A stretch of 64,000 bases of DNA from Histomonas meleagridis. Its lineage: Eukaryota; Parabasalia; Tritrichomonadida; Dientamoebidae. Shown in pieces: positions 1-9,700 of the stretch (positions are counted from its first letter, which is position 1; each line of letters opens with the position of its first letter). The position numbers were made by a program, and so were the translations under genes. The notes beneath the pieces were generated by a model. The model ran no database searches. It saw nothing but the letters and a program-made list of their open reading frames with translations, and was not told the DNA's origin. The stretch covers positions 62,001-126,000 of the forward strand of contig WSYJ01000180.1 of assembly GCA_020186115.1 (NCBI GenBank), read 5' to 3'.

Positions 1-371
1 GGTTTATTTAAACTCTATGAATATCATAAATTCTTGATCTACATTAGATAAAGTTTCTCATTGTTTATCCAATTTTTTAAAATTTTTGATCAATTACAAT
101 TAATCATGCTATTTTAAAAAATATTCAATATTTTTAGTAATTCAGCTTTTTCTTCCATTTTTTTCTAAGGTAATGGTTCATAACATACACATTACATATT
201 GCGACTCGTCACATTCATATGATACATCGACTATATCATCGCCATTCGGCATGATAAAGTTTAATATAAATTCCAATTCCGATAGATCTGTTCCATGTTG
301 GATGTGTACAAACAAGAAGATTTGAACATCGATTGGTTAGATCAATTGCAAAAATAAAGAAATCGAAGTGA

Positions 372-645
372 CATGATAAAAATGGATTACAAAAAGTTAT
401 TATAGTCGATAGATTAAAATCACAGGAATTAGCTATAAGAGAAATAATGCCTGAAACAATTATTGTTTTATGTAAAATACATATGATTCGTTCAGTTGAG
501 CAAACATTTGGCCCACAACTGTGAAATTTAATTGTGGGAATGTATGAATTGGTAAAGAGTAATAAAATTTTCGTTTCGCCTACACAAGTGTCACATTTGG
601 TATCAATTACGATTACCATTATTTTTATTTTAAACAAAATTTAAA
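372..645 (+). pseudogene. Mutator-like (MULE) transposase remnant, degenerate
   Basis: One frame reads 50 codons without a stop from 372 to a TGA at 522, with the order valine-aspartate-arginine, 'ELAIREIMPE', then 'LCKIHMIRSVEQTFG'. This resembles the D...AI..FP....C..H core of MULE transposases, where a catalytic Asp is followed by a Cys-x-x-His signature. The frame resumes after the stop to about 645. Nothing upstream (1-371) reads as an intact N-terminus, and no terminal inverted repeats were found. MULE-type elements are known from trichomonads, but this match is by eye and partial. A minus-strand ORF covering 236-637 has no recognisable features and is taken as a shadow. Confidence 0.38.
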
Positions 646-698
646 TATTATTTCATATTAAAAGATATTGCACAAATTGTTAAAAAAAAAAAGAAAAT

Positions 699-1346
699 TT
701 AATTTTTAGTTACTAATTCTCGTCCAAGTTGAAAAGCCTTTTCAAGATCCTTTGGAAATTCTTCTTTTCTCCTTCTTTCCTTTTCTTTAGCATCGAACAC
801 AGTAAGCGCATATTTAGAGTAATCGTCAACTTGTTGAGTATCATATACACATAATCTTTCGGATTTTCCGCGAAACATGTATTCATTGATTCGCTTGATT
901 TCATCAAAATATTTTGGATAATGAAATTCTTTTGATAATTCAGGTGTTACGTTCATTGTATAGATCATAAGTGTTTTAATTGGTTTTGGAAGAGAAGAAT
1001 GTTCTGGCATGTATCTCAAGTTGGAGAACCACATTCTTTCGAGAGCAGTATGGAGATAAGATGAAATATGGCTCCAATATATTGGGGATCCAATAACAAG
1101 TGCATCTGCAGTTTTTATTTCTTGGAGGAGTGGTGTAAGATCATCCTTAATTGCGCATTTCCCCGCGGAATCTGGAGTTTTTTTACAGGTTAAACAGCTT
1201 AAGCATGGTTGAATCTTGAAATCAGAAATATGATAAAGCTTTGTGATGGCGCCTGCATCACGAGCACCTTCAAGAGCCTTTTCTACCACCATGTGTGTAT
1301 TCCATCCTTTTCTTGGGCTTCCATTTATTCCTATAACTTTTAGCAT
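699..1346 (-). CDS. NAD(P)H-dependent FMN reductase / iron-sulfur flavoprotein (Isf-like), 215 aa
   Basis: A flavodoxin-fold oxidoreductase. The N-terminus has a beta strand followed by 'GINGSPRKGWNT', the FMN phosphate-binding loop of the NADPH-dependent FMN reductase/Isf family. Residues near 48-64 carry four cysteines as C-x2-C-x2-C-x9-C, close to the compact cysteine motif that holds a 4Fe-4S cluster in Isf; the last gap is longer than the usual 4-7. 'ADALVIGSPIYW' is the second flavin-contact motif. Isf-type proteins in anaerobic protists reduce oxygen, peroxide or drugs using ferredoxin or NAD(P)H. ATG at 1346 is the first in frame, and the stop TAA lies in TAAA. No organelle targeting signal is obvious, so cytosolic is my guess. 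Convergent with the remnant on its left. Confidence 0.8.
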   Translation of the reverse strand: MLKVIGINGSPRKGWNTHMVVEKALEGARDAGAITKLYHISDFKIQPCLSCLTCKKTPDSAGKCAIKDDLTPLLQEIKTADALVIGSPIYWSHISSYLHTALERMWFSNLRYMPEHSSLPKPIKTLMIYTMNVTPELSKEFHYPKYFDEIKRINEYMFRGKSERLCVYDTQQVDDYSKYALTVFDAKEKERRRKEEFPKDLEKAFQLGRELVTKN

Positions 1347-1608
1347 GAAAAAAGAAATTCATCCTATAGAAAAATCAAATGCTTATAGAAATATTTCAAA
1401 GAATTTTTGACTATTCAGTAAATCACATGACCTCACATCAGAGCTCTGTTTGATCGAAATCTTAAAAAAAAAATATTCAACAAGTAAAACCAGAATTCGC
1501 CTTTTTTTTCAAAAGCATTTTCCAAATGTTCCCAATGCGTTTTTAGGAATTAATTCGCTACAAAAAATGAAAACGTTATTAGTTTAGATTTTGTTTATTT
1601 GATTATTT

Positions 1609-4600
1609 CTAGTTTGGCTTTGAACAAAGATCGGCTGTAGGCATGTAAACTTGTGCTTGTAAAGCAATTTTTTGATCTAAGCCAGGCGCCTCGAAAGGCT
1701 CGTCTACGTTTATTACGTCCAATGACTTATAACCCGGCAATTGTCTCAAGAACCAGTTCTTGTTTGACAAGAACAATTCCTTTTGATCTACGTCTGGTGT
1801 ATCCTGTAACAAAAATGCTCCGAATTCAGGAACAGAAGCTCTATAAAACTGTAAGAAAGGCATGAATTGTTGTGCACCATTTTTACTTGACTTCTTAATT
1901 TCATTTAATTTTTGGTCTTCACTAATTTCTTTATTAAGTTCTTCTTCATTAAATTTATTTTCTTCTTCATTGAAATGCTTACGCAAAATTGACAAAACAT
2001 GTAATTGAATTTCGTTAAACTTTGTTCTTATAAATATTGTAGCTGAATTCAAACCTTTAGCTTTACGTAATGCTCTAACTCTAAACTTAATTACATCAGC
2101 AGTCTTCCTTAATAACCTTTCCATGTAGAACAAATCTGGTTTGAATGGATTAGGTTCTGGGAATTTCTCGTTAACTATATCCGATTTCTTTTGGAGGACA
2201 TGAGTCCAAATGTAATCAGTGTATTCAGGAATGATTGGTGTTAATAAGAGTAAAAATGTTTCAATGTAACGTTGACGTAATGTTGAGCTAATTGATGTCT
2301 CTGACATTCCACAATATTCTGTCCAAAAGTTTTGTAACTCGAAGAATGATGACTTAAGTGCTGCCTTGAACATCATCTTCTCGTATGCTTTGTTAGCTTC
2401 GATTATAGCCTTCGATATTCTTGCGTCGAATAATTCATCCGCAAATCCTTGGATACCTTCATGCATATTCTCTGGTGGATTTTTAACAAGTTCAGTAAAT
2501 GATTGTAATCTAAGTAATGCGCTTTTAACAACAGTGCCATCGAAGTTAGCTTCATCACTACCATCTGATGCATCTGCTAATCCAATACGTACACCTGTAA
2601 CAGAGAACATGTTAATTGCTTCAACTGCTGTTAAGAAGTTTCCGGTTGATTTTGACATCTTCGCATTGTTTAATTTAACATGTCCATTAACTCGGATTCC
2701 TAATGGCCATTTATCTTCTGGAAAGATCGCAATATGATTATATAAATACATTGTTAAATGGTTTTGTACAAGATCTTTACCAGATGCTCGGACATCACAT
2801 GGATACCAAAACTCAAATTCTCTTCGGAATACTTTCATTGTTTCTTCGGGGATTCCTTCAGGTAATGGCCCATTTAAGAAGACGCAATTAAAGAATTCAT
2901 CATTAATTTTGTCGGGCGTTAACTTAGCGATTCCTGGAATTGCACCTGTGATACATCCTTGTAATAAATGTGCAATTGTATAATACGCAGGATAAATAGT
3001 GGAATCACTTAATGAATCAATAAGGAACTCGGGCGCAAATGGCATATGTGTACCTAATCCAAATTGACGTGAACATGCATGTGGCCCAAGCCATTCAAAT
3101 GTGGACTTAAACTTTTCACGGATTTCATCATGGAATACATTAACTTTGTCGAAGTAATCAGTAAGTTTCTTCTTCCAATCTTCACGGCCATATTCCATAT
3201 ACCATTGATCACAATTCATGACAACACATTCATCACCTGAACGTGAAATAACTTCTTTTTCTGGTTCATAATATGTTAATGCTGCGTTTTCTTCAACCAT
3301 TTTAAGTTTAGCCTTTTCTTTAGCTTCCGTAACTTTTTGTCCTTTAAATGGCCCTAATATCATTGTGCCATGATAAAATCCTTCTTTATATGCACGTTGT
3401 TTAGCTTCTTCAAGTTTTTCTTCCATTGGCATTTTAACATCTTTAAGTTCATCAAGAACTGCCTTAGCTGTACAATCGCCATATTTCTTTGTGGTGATGA
3501 TTAAGATTGGCTTAATGTCAGCAACATCTTCTAAATTGATATTATATTTCTTACGTAATTCAGCATTCTTTTGAAGATCAATGATTCCTTTATAGTCTGC
3601 TGGTGCATCAGATGGTACACATGTAACAATGCCTGTTCCTTTGTTCATCTTAATTCCTGGAAGTGGTAATCCTTTGATTTTATGATCAATTGTGTTGTGT
3701 GTGCATTCGGCTAAAAGGAATTTATCACTTTCGATTTCAAATAATGGATCAAAACTTTCAACAAGTTCTTGAGCTGCTAAGTTACGTAATGAACGTGCTC
3801 CACAAACATATAATTCTTTGCCATCTTTGGATCGTGCAACTTCGTATTTGACGCCAGGTTTGATCCAATAATTTGTTTGGCCAACCATTGTTTCGGGACG
3901 TAATGTCGCAGCTAATAGAAATACGGGATAATCTCCAAAGCGTTCATCAATATGCTTTGGATCAACAAGCTGAAGCTTAATAAGTGTATATTCTTGTGGT
4001 TGAACACCTTCGCCACTTGCACGATCATGATCCATACATGGTTGTTGATCCTTAATTGAGCAAATGGTTGGGCGTTTGCCAAATGTAACTAATCCAAGAC
4101 GTTTGAGAATGCGGAATTGCCATGTAACAAAATGATCAAAGTATGGATTGAACTCAGTGGTGATGAAAGATCGACGCCAGTCAACAGCTGAGCCGTAAGC
4201 TTTAAGGTCTTCCATACCAAGAGGTGGGAAATACTTAAGCCATTTGATTGGATCACGGAATTCTGGAATCTCTTCTTCTGGAACACCCATATGACGAAGA
4301 ATGTCAAATTGAGAGACGCCTTGTTCAGCTTTAGCACTTGCTTTGGAACCACGGCCAGTTGTTCCTGTTACAATAATTCCATTATCAATTTCGAGAGCAA
4401 GTTTATCTGCTGAGGCTTTAATTGGCATACCTGTGCAATGGAAACCAAATGGAAGTAATGAGTATTTGCCCTTCATACGGTTATAACGAACTGCAAATTC
4501 ACATTTTGAAAATGAGTAAAGATGTCCAAGATGGATACGACCATTCATATATGGGAATGGGAATGTAACAAAGAATTTTTTGGAATGGTCAACTGGTTCA

Positions 4601-4761
4601 ACTGGAGCATCAACTTCAAATGTATGATTCTTTTCCCAGTTTTCATGAACTTCCTTTTCAATTGGAGCAAGAGTAGCAACACGTGCTTTCAATACTTCAT
4701 CATTTGCAAATGATGTTATGTTAACTTTCTGCTGTTCTGCAGCCTTTCCTTTTGCAGGCAT
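1609..4761 (-). CDS. LARS: Cytosolic leucyl-tRNA synthetase, 1050 aa
   Basis: Class I aminoacyl-tRNA synthetase charging tRNA-Leu. The HIGH box reads HLGH (in 'NGRIHLGHLYSFSK', about 80 residues in) and the KMSKS loop is exact ('NAKMSKSTGNF', about residue 705). Between them lies the large CP1 editing insertion typical of archaeal/eukaryotic LeuRS, including 'LRPETMVGQTNYW'. Full length is about 1050 residues, normal for the cytosolic enzyme. The frame stays open 23 codons upstream but only from a TTG at 4830; the first ATG is at 4761, giving MPAKGKAAEQQ, which I take as the start. Transcribed away from the SNU23-like gene across a spacer of about 150 bp that must hold both promoters. Single-copy-type gene with no frame damage. 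Confidence 0.95.
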   Translation of the reverse strand: MPAKGKAAEQQKVNITSFANDEVLKARVATLAPIEKEVHENWEKNHTFEVDAPVEPVDHSKKFFVTFPFPYMNGRIHLGHLYSFSKCEFAVRYNRMKGKYSLLPFGFHCTGMPIKASADKLALEIDNGIIVTGTTGRGSKASAKAEQGVSQFDILRHMGVPEEEIPEFRDPIKWLKYFPPLGMEDLKAYGSAVDWRRSFITTEFNPYFDHFVTWQFRILKRLGLVTFGKRPTICSIKDQQPCMDHDRASGEGVQPQEYTLIKLQLVDPKHIDERFGDYPVFLLAATLRPETMVGQTNYWIKPGVKYEVARSKDGKELYVCGARSLRNLAAQELVESFDPLFEIESDKFLLAECTHNTIDHKIKGLPLPGIKMNKGTGIVTCVPSDAPADYKGIIDLQKNAELRKKYNINLEDVADIKPILIITTKKYGDCTAKAVLDELKDVKMPMEEKLEEAKQRAYKEGFYHGTMILGPFKGQKVTEAKEKAKLKMVEENAALTYYEPEKEVISRSGDECVVMNCDQWYMEYGREDWKKKLTDYFDKVNVFHDEIREKFKSTFEWLGPHACSRQFGLGTHMPFAPEFLIDSLSDSTIYPAYYTIAHLLQGCITGAIPGIAKLTPDKINDEFFNCVFLNGPLPEGIPEETMKVFRREFEFWYPCDVRASGKDLVQNHLTMYLYNHIAIFPEDKWPLGIRVNGHVKLNNAKMSKSTGNFLTAVEAINMFSVTGVRIGLADASDGSDEANFDGTVVKSALLRLQSFTELVKNPPENMHEGIQGFADELFDARISKAIIEANKAYEKMMFKAALKSSFFELQNFWTEYCGMSETSISSTLRQRYIETFLLLLTPIIPEYTDYIWTHVLQKKSDIVNEKFPEPNPFKPDLFYMERLLRKTADVIKFRVRALRKAKGLNSATIFIRTKFNEIQLHVLSILRKHFNEEENKFNEEELNKEISEDQKLNEIKKSSKNGAQQFMPFLQFYRASVPEFGAFLLQDTPDVDQKELFLSNKNWFLRQLPGYKSLDVINVDEPFEAPGLDQKIALQAQVYMPTADLCSKPN

Positions 4762-4913
4762 AAAAGTTAAATAAAAGCTTTGGCCGGCCTCTTTGAAATT
4801 TTGCTTATATTTTCTCACAAATTGTTCCAAAATTCAGTACTTTTATTTGTGTCGATGAAATGATTTTGAACGGCTTTGTTTCGGTTTTTCCCCTCGTTTC
4901 TTTTTAAAATTAA

Positions 4914-5411
4914 ATGTCTGTAAGAAGAGATGAATATGGAAGATATGAATGGGATGAAGAAGAATTTCAAAGAAGATTTGTTGAAAGAAAAAGAAAAGAA
5001 GCAGCAGAAAAGAAAGAACGTGAAGCATTAGCAGTAAAAAAAGTTGATCCAGATCAACTTTCAAGTTTAGCACCACACGTTACATTTGTTGATGTTAACA
5101 AAGGAATTAATAAAGTAAAAATGATTGGTGAAAATGTACCAATTTCTAAAATAGGTCAATTTTCATGTCCAATTTGTCAGTTATATTTTCGAAACTCTAC
5201 AGTTTACCTCAGACACCTTAACTCTCCTGAGCATAACCAAAAAATGGGAATGTCAATGAAGATTGCCGAAGTAACAGATGAACAAGTAATGCTGAGAGTA
5301 CAACAATGGGAAGATTTTTATACTCAGGGAAAACCTGTACCACCACTTTATAAAGAATCCAGAGAAATGGAAATCCTGGCAATAGAAGAGGAAGATAGCT
5401 CTGAAAACTGA
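4914..5411 (+). CDS. SNU23: SNU23/ZMAT2-like U4/U6.U5 tri-snRNP zinc-finger protein, 165 aa
   Basis: The middle carries one matrin/U1-type C2H2 zinc finger, C-x2-C-x12-H-x5-H ('CPICQLYF...HLNSPEH'), followed directly by 'QKMGMSMKIAEVT'. This matches the signature after the finger in human ZMAT2 and yeast Snu23 (H-x5-H then NLGMSM). The N-terminus 'DEYGRYEWDEEEFQRRF' matches the family's start ('W[DE]..EY'), followed by a basic/acidic helix. Snu23 joins the precatalytic B complex with Prp38 and MFAP1, so its presence implies a working spliceosome, which matters for the ankyrin locus at 48-52 kb. ATG 4914 is the first start. The gene is shorter than human ZMAT2 (199 aa), mostly in the C-terminal tail. 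Confidence 0.82.
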   Translation: MSVRRDEYGRYEWDEEEFQRRFVERKRKEAAEKKEREALAVKKVDPDQLSSLAPHVTFVDVNKGINKVKMIGENVPISKIGQFSCPICQLYFRNSTVYLRHLNSPEHNQKMGMSMKIAEVTDEQVMLRVQQWEDFYTQGKPVPPLYKESREMEILAIEEEDSSEN

Positions 5412-5547
5412 AATACTTAGATTTGTTGATTCGGCTAAAACCCAAATTTTCTGTAATAAATGTGTTTGACTTTGCATTTAAAGGAGCTTTTTTTAATTAA
5501 ATAATTTCACTTTCATGAAAACTATTTTCCGCATTAATACATTTGAA

Positions 5548-5667
5548 TTACCTTATAATACCCTTTATCCATATTGTTAACATCTTGTTACGCATTTTAT
5601 CAAATAGTGGATCAATCTTTGTTTCCTCAATTGGTTCAGAAGCAAATTCAACAATCTGCAGACTCAT
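5548..5667 (-). CDS. Possible small protein, 39 aa
   Basis: An ATG-initiated frame (MSLQIVEFASEPIEET...) runs 39 codons to TAA. Its base composition is less AT-rich than its surroundings and the sequence looks protein-like (acidic start, then a basic stretch ending KGIIR). It has no recognisable family. It sits tail to tail with the SNU23-like gene, 136 bp after that gene's stop. It could be a real short gene, the end of a decayed one, or chance. Confidence 0.25.
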   Translation of the reverse strand: MSLQIVEFASEPIEETKIDPLFDKMRNKMLTIWIKGIIR

Positions 5668-5739
5668 TTTTCACGTCGCTTACTGTTGTTTCAAAAATTT
5701 TTTCTGAAATAAAAATAACTTTGAAAATGTAATTGGAAT

Positions 5740-6116
5740 ATAAAAAAATTAGTTGAGTATTGTGAAAAATCATCTGTTGCAAAAGAAAAACTGGTTGGTT
5801 TTTGTAATGAAATTTCCAGAATTCTCAGAAGTATATGAAATTTCAAATTGTCCAAAACATGAGTTAGTCTTCTTGTCGAAATTAATTTTTGCTTTTCGTT
5901 ACTTTTCCATATGGAAATTGTTTAATGAAATTCAAAAGAATAAAGAATTTCACGAGATGTTCCTTCATATACATCCCATTCTTTTACGAATACGTTTTGT
6001 GCATCAAAACAAATAATTGCTTGGTTAATGCTAAAAAGCAGCATTAAATACAAGAAAGGTATTAGCTGGTTTGTGGTTTTCTTGAGTTTCTTCCCACAAA
6101 GGATGATATAATCCAT
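5740..6116 (-). pseudogene. Unidentified decayed coding remnant
   Basis: Two minus-strand frames in this stretch each hold short segments with protein-like composition: one reads 'LYHPLWEETQENHKPANT' from about 6115, another 'FVKEWDVYEGTSREILY' near 5950. They are joined by no continuous frame and contain stops. I read this as the worn remains of a gene of unknown family. The plus-strand 87-codon frame across the same DNA starts with TTG and is probably a shadow. The rest of 5412-6210 shows nothing else. Confidence 0.25.
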
Positions 6117-6163
6117 ATAGATAAACTATTGTTTTAAATAAAGATAATTTATTTAAAAATTGC

Positions 6164-6170
<7 letters not shown>

Positions 6171-6194
<24 letters not shown>
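6171..6194. repeat. (AT)12 microsatellite
   Basis: Twelve uninterrupted AT dinucleotides lie just downstream of the ankyrin fragment's stop codon. Expected to vary in length between isolates. Confidence 0.9.
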
Positions 6195-6210
6195 TAACAG
6201 TGAAGCTTCA

Positions 6211-6683
6211 TCAATTAACATAATTGTATACAATTTTTTTATTTTTGTTGTCATTTACTTCTATATTTAGAAATTCACATATTTCAGCAAAACCATGTTT
6301 AGCTGCAATAATATGTGCTTCAAATAAATTAATTAATTTCCAAAAACTTTTAAAAAACATCAAAATTTTAAGAAAAATATCAAATAAAACAAATATATAT
6401 CTTTGGCATTAATATCAATTCCTTCCTGTTCAAGAAGTATTTTAACTATTTTTGTATTATTATTCCAAGATGCTATAATAAATGCTGTCATAAATAAATT
6501 CCAAATATTATTTTGAAACATCAAATTATTAAAATAAATTATATTTTTAGCATTAATATCAATTCCTTTTTGTTCAAGAAGTAATTTAACAATTTCTATA
6601 TAACCTTTTGAAGTTTCAAGAATAAGTGCTGTATTAAATATATTCCTATCTGATTCATTAGGTCCAATAAGGTAAAATATCAT
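6211..6683 (-). pseudogene. 3' end of an ankyrin-repeat gene (three modules)
   Basis: Reading on the minus strand, two modules of the type 'TALI..(S/A)..G(Y)xEIVK(L/I)LLEQ-GIDINAK' are followed by a terminal half-repeat ('AHIIAAKHGFAEICEF') and a TGA at 6211-6213. The first two modules are joined by an open 57-nt spacer encoding 'NIWNLFMT'. The second and third are separated by a longer AT-rich spacer with an in-frame stop. The spacer matches those of the large locus at 48405-52399, including the TTTCAAAATAATATTTGGAAT box. There is no N-terminal domain: upstream of 6683 the frame simply opens, so this is a detached 3' fragment, or the tail of a gene whose front is elsewhere. Confidence 0.65.
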
Positions 6684-6814
6684 CAGCTAAAAATAAAAAA
6701 TGCAAAAAATATTTTCATATTTTCATTTTTATAAATAGAATAAAGAAAAATTTATTTTTTTTATTAATTTAATTTCTTAACACAAAAATTTTTTATTTAA
6801 TAATAAAATTCATA

Positions 6815-7591
6815 TTAAATCGATTCAAGTCTTTCTTCTATTGCACGTAATGCTCTAAGTCTTCTGTTCTGTTCAGCTTCAGATAGATTTTGATTTTGTG
6901 CCAATCCCAAAGAATCTATAATTGATGGCTGTTGAAGTATTTCTTCATCATCTTCTTTATGAATTTGATATAACATCTTCAATGTGAAATTTTCATTTCG
7001 TGGGAAGCCAAAGAATTTTTGGAGTTTGCTCAAGAAAACATAAGAAACAACAAAAGAAAGAACACCTGAAAGCATTGTTCCAATATATCTTCGAATACAT
7101 AAAATTACCCAAATTCCAACAGCATAGAAAATGTGTATCGGCTGCGCTGTAAAGTTCCCAAATATTTTCAGTTTTTGATTGAATGCATAAACGGTCGCAA
7201 ATGAAAGAGATACAAGAAGAGAAAGAGCACCATTAACTTGACATATGCTTGGACTAAACAAAAAAAGTATGAAGAAAATAACCGTGTTGCATAAAAAAGA
7301 AACTATGTAAGAATAAAGAATAATTGTTTTAAGTTCCCAACTTTGTAATAAAATATTGAATAATAGAAATGTTAAAACAGTACTAACAGCAAACATAGGG
7401 AAATCATTTTCAACAAAAATGTTGGTAAAGAAAGGAAAAATTAAATGAAAAGATTTTTTCGATAAAATATTGAGATCTGAAAAAAATAATGTAAAGATTG
7501 AGAATACAACTATAAGAGCACTATAGATAATTGACACAATTTTGAATGTGAAGTTATTTTCGTGCTGAAGAAGTGGAGATAGATCATCCAT
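6815..7591 (-). CDS. Multispan membrane protein, TMEM115/rhomboid-like candidate, 258 aa
   Basis: About five or six hydrophobic segments fill residues 20-180, followed by a charged cytosolic tail with an acidic patch (HKEDDEE) and an Arg/Glu-rich C-terminal helix (RRLRALRAIEERLE). The pattern of a polar N-terminus, rhomboid-like helices, 'GALSLLVSLSFATVYAF' and a long tail resembles the Golgi TMEM115 family of inactive rhomboid relatives, but no catalytic GxS serine is seen and the match is only by architecture. The frame extends to 7609 using TTG; ATG 7591 is preferred. It shares an 87-bp divergent promoter with the SIN3-like gene. It could equally be an unnamed trichomonad membrane protein. 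Confidence 0.6.
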   Translation of the reverse strand: MDDLSPLLQHENNFTFKIVSIIYSALIVVFSIFTLFFSDLNILSKKSFHLIFPFFTNIFVENDFPMFAVSTVLTFLLFNILLQSWELKTIILYSYIVSFLCNTVIFFILFLFSPSICQVNGALSLLVSLSFATVYAFNQKLKIFGNFTAQPIHIFYAVGIWVILCIRRYIGTMLSGVLSFVVSYVFLSKLQKFFGFPRNENFTLKMLYQIHKEDDEEILQQPSIIDSLGLAQNQNLSEAEQNRRLRALRAIEERLESI

Positions 7592-7678
7592 TGTTTTATT
7601 ATCCGTCAATAACTATTGACAATCTTTGGTCGATTATTCCATAGCGACCGTTATGATTGCAAAAAAGTGTCAAACAAC

Positions 7679-9310
7679 ATGAACCAAGAAATTATTAATC
7701 ATTCAAAATATCATCAATATTGTTATAATTTACTTCAAGATATGTATTCTCATTTCAATCAAAAAATTACAAAAAATGATGCTACAAAAATATTAAATTC
7801 TAATTATCCTATTCATCAATTATTCAAAAGCTTTAAAAAGCAAAATATAAATTTAAATAATAAAATTCATTCCTCCAATAATCCTGTTGCATCTAGAATT
7901 ACTAACTTTATGATACCATCTAGAATTAAATTTCCTGATCCACCAACTAATGATTCTCCAAAACAAGATCTTGTAGAATTTGAATGGATTTTTGAATTTT
8001 TAAGATTACGTGGTATTCCAAATCGAATGGATGAATTTATACCATTAATTCTAAGATATCAACCAGATGATCTCAGAAAATTTTGTCAACTACTACAATA
8101 CTCATCTGCTAAATTTCCTGGATTAATTTTTGATCCTTTAAACATACCTATTACTATTGGTTGGAAAACAAATTCACGAGAAGGAAGCTACACAAAATTG
8201 GAGTACCCTATTGGGAAACCGCTGAAAACGGGGCAGTCCAAAAACGATGGAAGTGTATGCAATTACGATTGGATAGCATGCGAATATCAAAGCGATGATT
8301 CTCGGAAACATACCGCTATAATACCTCAAGTTAATGAATCTCTCGAAGAAATAGAAGACCGCCATTGCATGCTTGACATAGAAATTGTAAGAAATTCAAA
8401 TGCACTTCGATATTTTATGACAAATGGGGCAGATAGCACGGCGTTTTCTTCACCGATGATACAGTTAGAGATGTGTGCTATTTATGGGAATGGTGGTACA
8501 TTAATTCTCGAAACATACTCACAAAATCCAAATTTAGTTCATCCCATAATCGTCAATCGTCTCATAGAAAGAGCTATTCAACTCAGGAAAGAAAAACTCC
8601 AAATGATGTCAAGGTGGTCAATGAATTTAGAGAAAGTTCTTCCAGCCCAGCGTGCCAAATATATGACTTTTGCACATTTCAAGAAAGAGATCACTGAATT
8701 TTCGGAAATTGGTTCAAAACCAATAGTTTATGATGCATCACTCGCCTATCTTTTAGACGAACTCGTTAATGTCTATTGTGAACTCATTGAAGGTCGTGAT
8801 CTTAGTGAATTTAATGCACTCAAGGAGGTCGTCAGTAAGATCATTGTCGATTTGAGAAAGCCGCCAAACAGCGAACCGTTTCCTGCCACTTTTTCGTATT
8901 GTACATCACTTTGCACCGGTGCAATGATTCTATCTGAAATTGGCTTTGCTCGAGAAATGGACTCAAGAGCAAACAAAGGGGTCCGCATTCCACTTGAAAT
9001 CGGAATCACAAAACGTGACATGCATGGGCATCGAAGGATGATACGCGTTATGGCGGAGACTATAATCAAAAAGAAATGGTCTGATGGAATTAGAGAATTA
9101 GCAGGCCAACTTCTTCCTATAAATTTGGATAAGGCACTTCTCATCATACGAACGGGACATCTCTTCATTAAGTGTTTGGACACATGTATACAGAATGAAT
9201 TCGAGCCAAACATAGCTTTGTGCACTGTAAGAAATGGAGTGGTCAAAATAGAATCAATTACACAACAAGGCGCACCTCTCGTGTTCAACTTGGCTAAATT
9301 CGAACAATAA
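7679..9310 (+). CDS. SIN3: SIN3-like transcriptional corepressor (HDAC-interacting domain), 543 aa
   Basis: The central part matches the SIN3 HDAC-interaction domain: 'EDRHCMLDIEIVRNSNALRYF' corresponds to the EDERFELD..I..N.....L segment. 'MCAIYGNGGTLILE...NP..VHPIIVNRLIERAIQLRKEK' corresponds to the IYG..G.E.L..L..NP...IP.VL.RL..K..EW segment, where the lysine/arginine helix and a tryptophan ('MMSRWSMNLEKVLP') follow. Residues about 8-55 ('HQYCYNLLQDMYSHF...IHQLFKSF') could be a single PAH helix bundle. SIN3 bridges DNA-binding repressors and class I deacetylases in the nucleus. The protein is much shorter than yeast Sin3 (about 1500 aa). The frame opens at 7616 from a poor upstream start (6 bp from the neighbour's frame); ATG 7679 is chosen. 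The stop TAA lies in TAAA. Confidence 0.72.
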   Translation: MNQEIINHSKYHQYCYNLLQDMYSHFNQKITKNDATKILNSNYPIHQLFKSFKKQNINLNNKIHSSNNPVASRITNFMIPSRIKFPDPPTNDSPKQDLVEFEWIFEFLRLRGIPNRMDEFIPLILRYQPDDLRKFCQLLQYSSAKFPGLIFDPLNIPITIGWKTNSREGSYTKLEYPIGKPLKTGQSKNDGSVCNYDWIACEYQSDDSRKHTAIIPQVNESLEEIEDRHCMLDIEIVRNSNALRYFMTNGADSTAFSSPMIQLEMCAIYGNGGTLILETYSQNPNLVHPIIVNRLIERAIQLRKEKLQMMSRWSMNLEKVLPAQRAKYMTFAHFKKEITEFSEIGSKPIVYDASLAYLLDELVNVYCELIEGRDLSEFNALKEVVSKIIVDLRKPPNSEPFPATFSYCTSLCTGAMILSEIGFAREMDSRANKGVRIPLEIGITKRDMHGHRRMIRVMAETIIKKKWSDGIRELAGQLLPINLDKALLIIRTGHLFIKCLDTCIQNEFEPNIALCTVRNGVVKIESITQQGAPLVFNLAKFEQ

Positions 9311-9700
9311 ATTTATGTTTACATGTCTATAAATTATTCCTAAATATAAGTAATGATTTATTTAATGTCAATCAATATAAATTTGTTTAAACAAATTGCG
9401 TTTTCTCATTCTTGGTAAATCTCTAGCGACTTAATTTCGAAATTGTGCTTTTTTGACAACAAATTTTAAAATCAAATTAATCTTTAGCATTATCATAAAG
9501 CAATTGCTTAAATATTATTTAATGAAATTGGATATAATGTTGTTCTTGTGGTTAGATGCACATTCACCGCCAACTATACTGTTAGTTTTATAAATCCACC
9601 TATTAAAAAATAGAAAATTTCATTATGAAGCAGAAAAAATTGTAATGAAGCATAATAAACGGTTTCTCAGGCCGATGAGCGGTTTTGACATGCCAAGCAA
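9311..9700. promoter_or_regulatory. Intergenic spacer with candidate promoter of the F5/8C gene
   Basis: About 390 bp without a gene. The last 45 bases hold two close copies of a CGGTTT box ('AACGGTTTCTCAGG' at about 9658 and 'GAGCGGTTTTGAC' at about 9677), 20-45 nt upstream of the ATG at 9701. Related AACGGTT/GCGGTT boxes precede other genes in this window (see findings). No RNA gene or repeat seen. Confidence 0.35.

Noticed and set aside
6171-6194. AT run as an origin or recombination hotspot
   Set aside because: A simple microsatellite; nothing around it supports a function.
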